NCBI RefSeq assembly: GCF_048270265.1
Contig: NZ_JBLWTD010000012.1
Location: 1 to 64,000, forward strand
Length of the DNA stretch: 64,000 nt
Direction of reading: 5' to 3'
Origin: Maricaulis sp048270265
Lineage (GTDB): Bacteria > Pseudomonadota > Alphaproteobacteria > Caulobacterales > Maricaulaceae
A program made the position numbers and the translations under genes. Positions 63,374 through 64,000 of the stretch are shown one piece after another. Position 1 is the stretch's first letter, and each line of letters opens with the position of its first letter. The notes beneath the pieces were generated by a model that had not been told where the DNA came from, searched no databases, and saw nothing but the letters and a program-made list of their open reading frames with translations.

Positions 63374-64000
63374 GCGACGTCTTGCTCCGCACCCACCAGC
63401 TGACCTGACAGGGAGTTCCTCGACGCGTCCTCGATCCTGACCATACCGATGCGCCCGATCAATTCGGCCGGGCCATCGACATGCACCGACTGGAGATAGG
63501 GGCTGCGGCCGTGCAGCTGCCCGGCAATCCGTCCGGCTTTCTCGAACAGCACCGGCAGGGTGCGGCCGATCTGGGAGCGGTTGAAACCGGTCTGTTGCTC
63601 ATCGAGCAGGGCCTGGAGCGCGTGCAGCCGCTCCGTCTTCACGATTTCGTCGATCTGGTTCGGCATGGCCGCGCCCGGCGTTCCGGGACGGCGCGAATAC
63701 TTGAACGAGAAGGCGCTGGCATAACCGATTTCACGGACGCAATTCATCGTCTCCTCGAAATCGGCATCGGTTTCACCGGGGAAACCAACAATGAAATCAC
63801 CGGAAATCGCGATATCGGGCCGCACCTCACGCATGCGGGCGATCATCTCGGCGTATTCGGCATAGGTGTGCTGGCGGTTCATCGCCTTCAGGATCCGGTC
63901 CGAGCCGCTTTGAATCGGCAGGTGCAGATAAGGCATGATCCGGGGCTCATCGCGATGGGCGGCGATCAGCGTCTCATCCATATCGCGCGGATGGCTGGTC
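63370..64000 (-). CDS. miaB: tRNA-2-methylthio-N6-dimethylallyladenosine synthase MiaB, C-terminal part
   Basis: The last 210 residues of a radical-SAM methylthiotransferase; the 5' part, with both Fe-S clusters, lies outside the window. Visible are PYLHLPIQSGSDRILKAMNR, IVGFPGETDADFEETM and FSFKYSRRPGTPGAAM, typical of the radical-SAM core, and a C-terminal TRAM domain (GRSPYLQSVHVDG...GMVRIEDASRNSLSGQL). MiaB adds the 2-methylthio group at A37 of tRNAs. It is coupled to phoH by a GTGA overlap. Confidence 0.95.
   Translation of the reverse strand, partial: TSHPRDMDETLIAAHRDEPRIMPYLHLPIQSGSDRILKAMNRQHTYAEYAEMIARMREVRPDIAISGDFIVGFPGETDADFEETMNCVREIGYASAFSFKYSRRPGTPGAAMPNQIDEIVKTERLHALQALLDEQQTGFNRSQIGRTLPVLFEKAGRIAGQLHGRSPYLQSVHVDGPAELIGRIGMVRIEDASRNSLSGQLVGAEQDVA

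Overview
The window is GC-rich, gene-dense chromosomal DNA of an alphaproteobacterium. Gene order (dnaA-dnaN-recF beside gyrB; mutM / ubiE-ubiB-coaC-coaB-dut; fabA-fabB-fabI; miaB-phoH-ybeY-corC-lnt-regulator-trmB and rimP-nusA-ylxR-infB), a CHCC zinc-finger protein and the protein sequences fit the Caulobacter / Hyphomonadaceae-Maricaulis side of the class. This placement is an inference from memory; no search was run.

Layout. 1-4 kb: an abrupt junction between a DEAD-box helicase fragment (+) and the 5' end of an ABC ATPase gene (-), a zinc-finger protein, an SLC13-type transporter, a large palindromic repeat, an orphan ParD antitoxin and a TPR-like membrane protein. 4-10.6 kb: polA, then a lower-GC gene for a winged-helix/TIR-like protein with its own consensus promoter, a CPBP-family membrane protease and two small envelope proteins. 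10.9-24.4 kb: replication genes gyrB, recF, dnaN, dnaA and rpsT (all minus), interrupted by lysE/tetR, a second CPBP protease and a complete Anbu-type operon (ATP-grasp, alpha-E, transglutaminase, Anbu peptidase). 24.4-37.9 kb: housekeeping metabolism (crotonase, TraB/GumN, mutM, ubiE, ubiB, a sensor globin, coaC, coaB, dut, cysK, a PIF1-like helicase, a MoeB/ThiF protein, a metallo-beta-lactamase-fold hydrolase and an SH3 protein). 38-42 kb: fabA-fabB-fabI, into whose 3' end a restriction-modification pair (BglII-like nuclease plus MT-A70 methylase) has been inserted, leaving the likely fab terminator 1.6 kb downstream. 42-47 kb: an S9 peptidase and an acyltransferase facing a LytTR membrane regulator. 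47-64 kb: a nearly continuous minus-strand run for RNA metabolism and translation (pnp, rpsO, truB, rbfA, infB, ylxR, nusA, rimP, trmB, a Cro/CI regulator, lnt, corC, ybeY, phoH, miaB).

How the parts work together. Most genes are core: replication initiation and clamp loading, unsaturated fatty acid synthesis, ubiquinone and CoA synthesis, and ribosome/RNA maturation. Accessory material sits in short insertions with lower GC or opposite orientation: the TIR-like gene (about 7.1-8.2 kb), the restriction-modification pair (40.6-42.0 kb), and a tandem NTF2-like gene pair that separates infB from rbfA (51.2-52.3 kb). The best candidates for something undescribed are the winged-helix/TIR-like protein as a one-gene defence effector, and a short promoter-hairpin-terminator leader in front of rimP-nusA-ylxR-infB that looks like an attenuator. 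The split coaC/coaB pair and the probable CTG start of ylxR are smaller oddities. No tRNA, rRNA, CRISPR array or transposase gene was seen.
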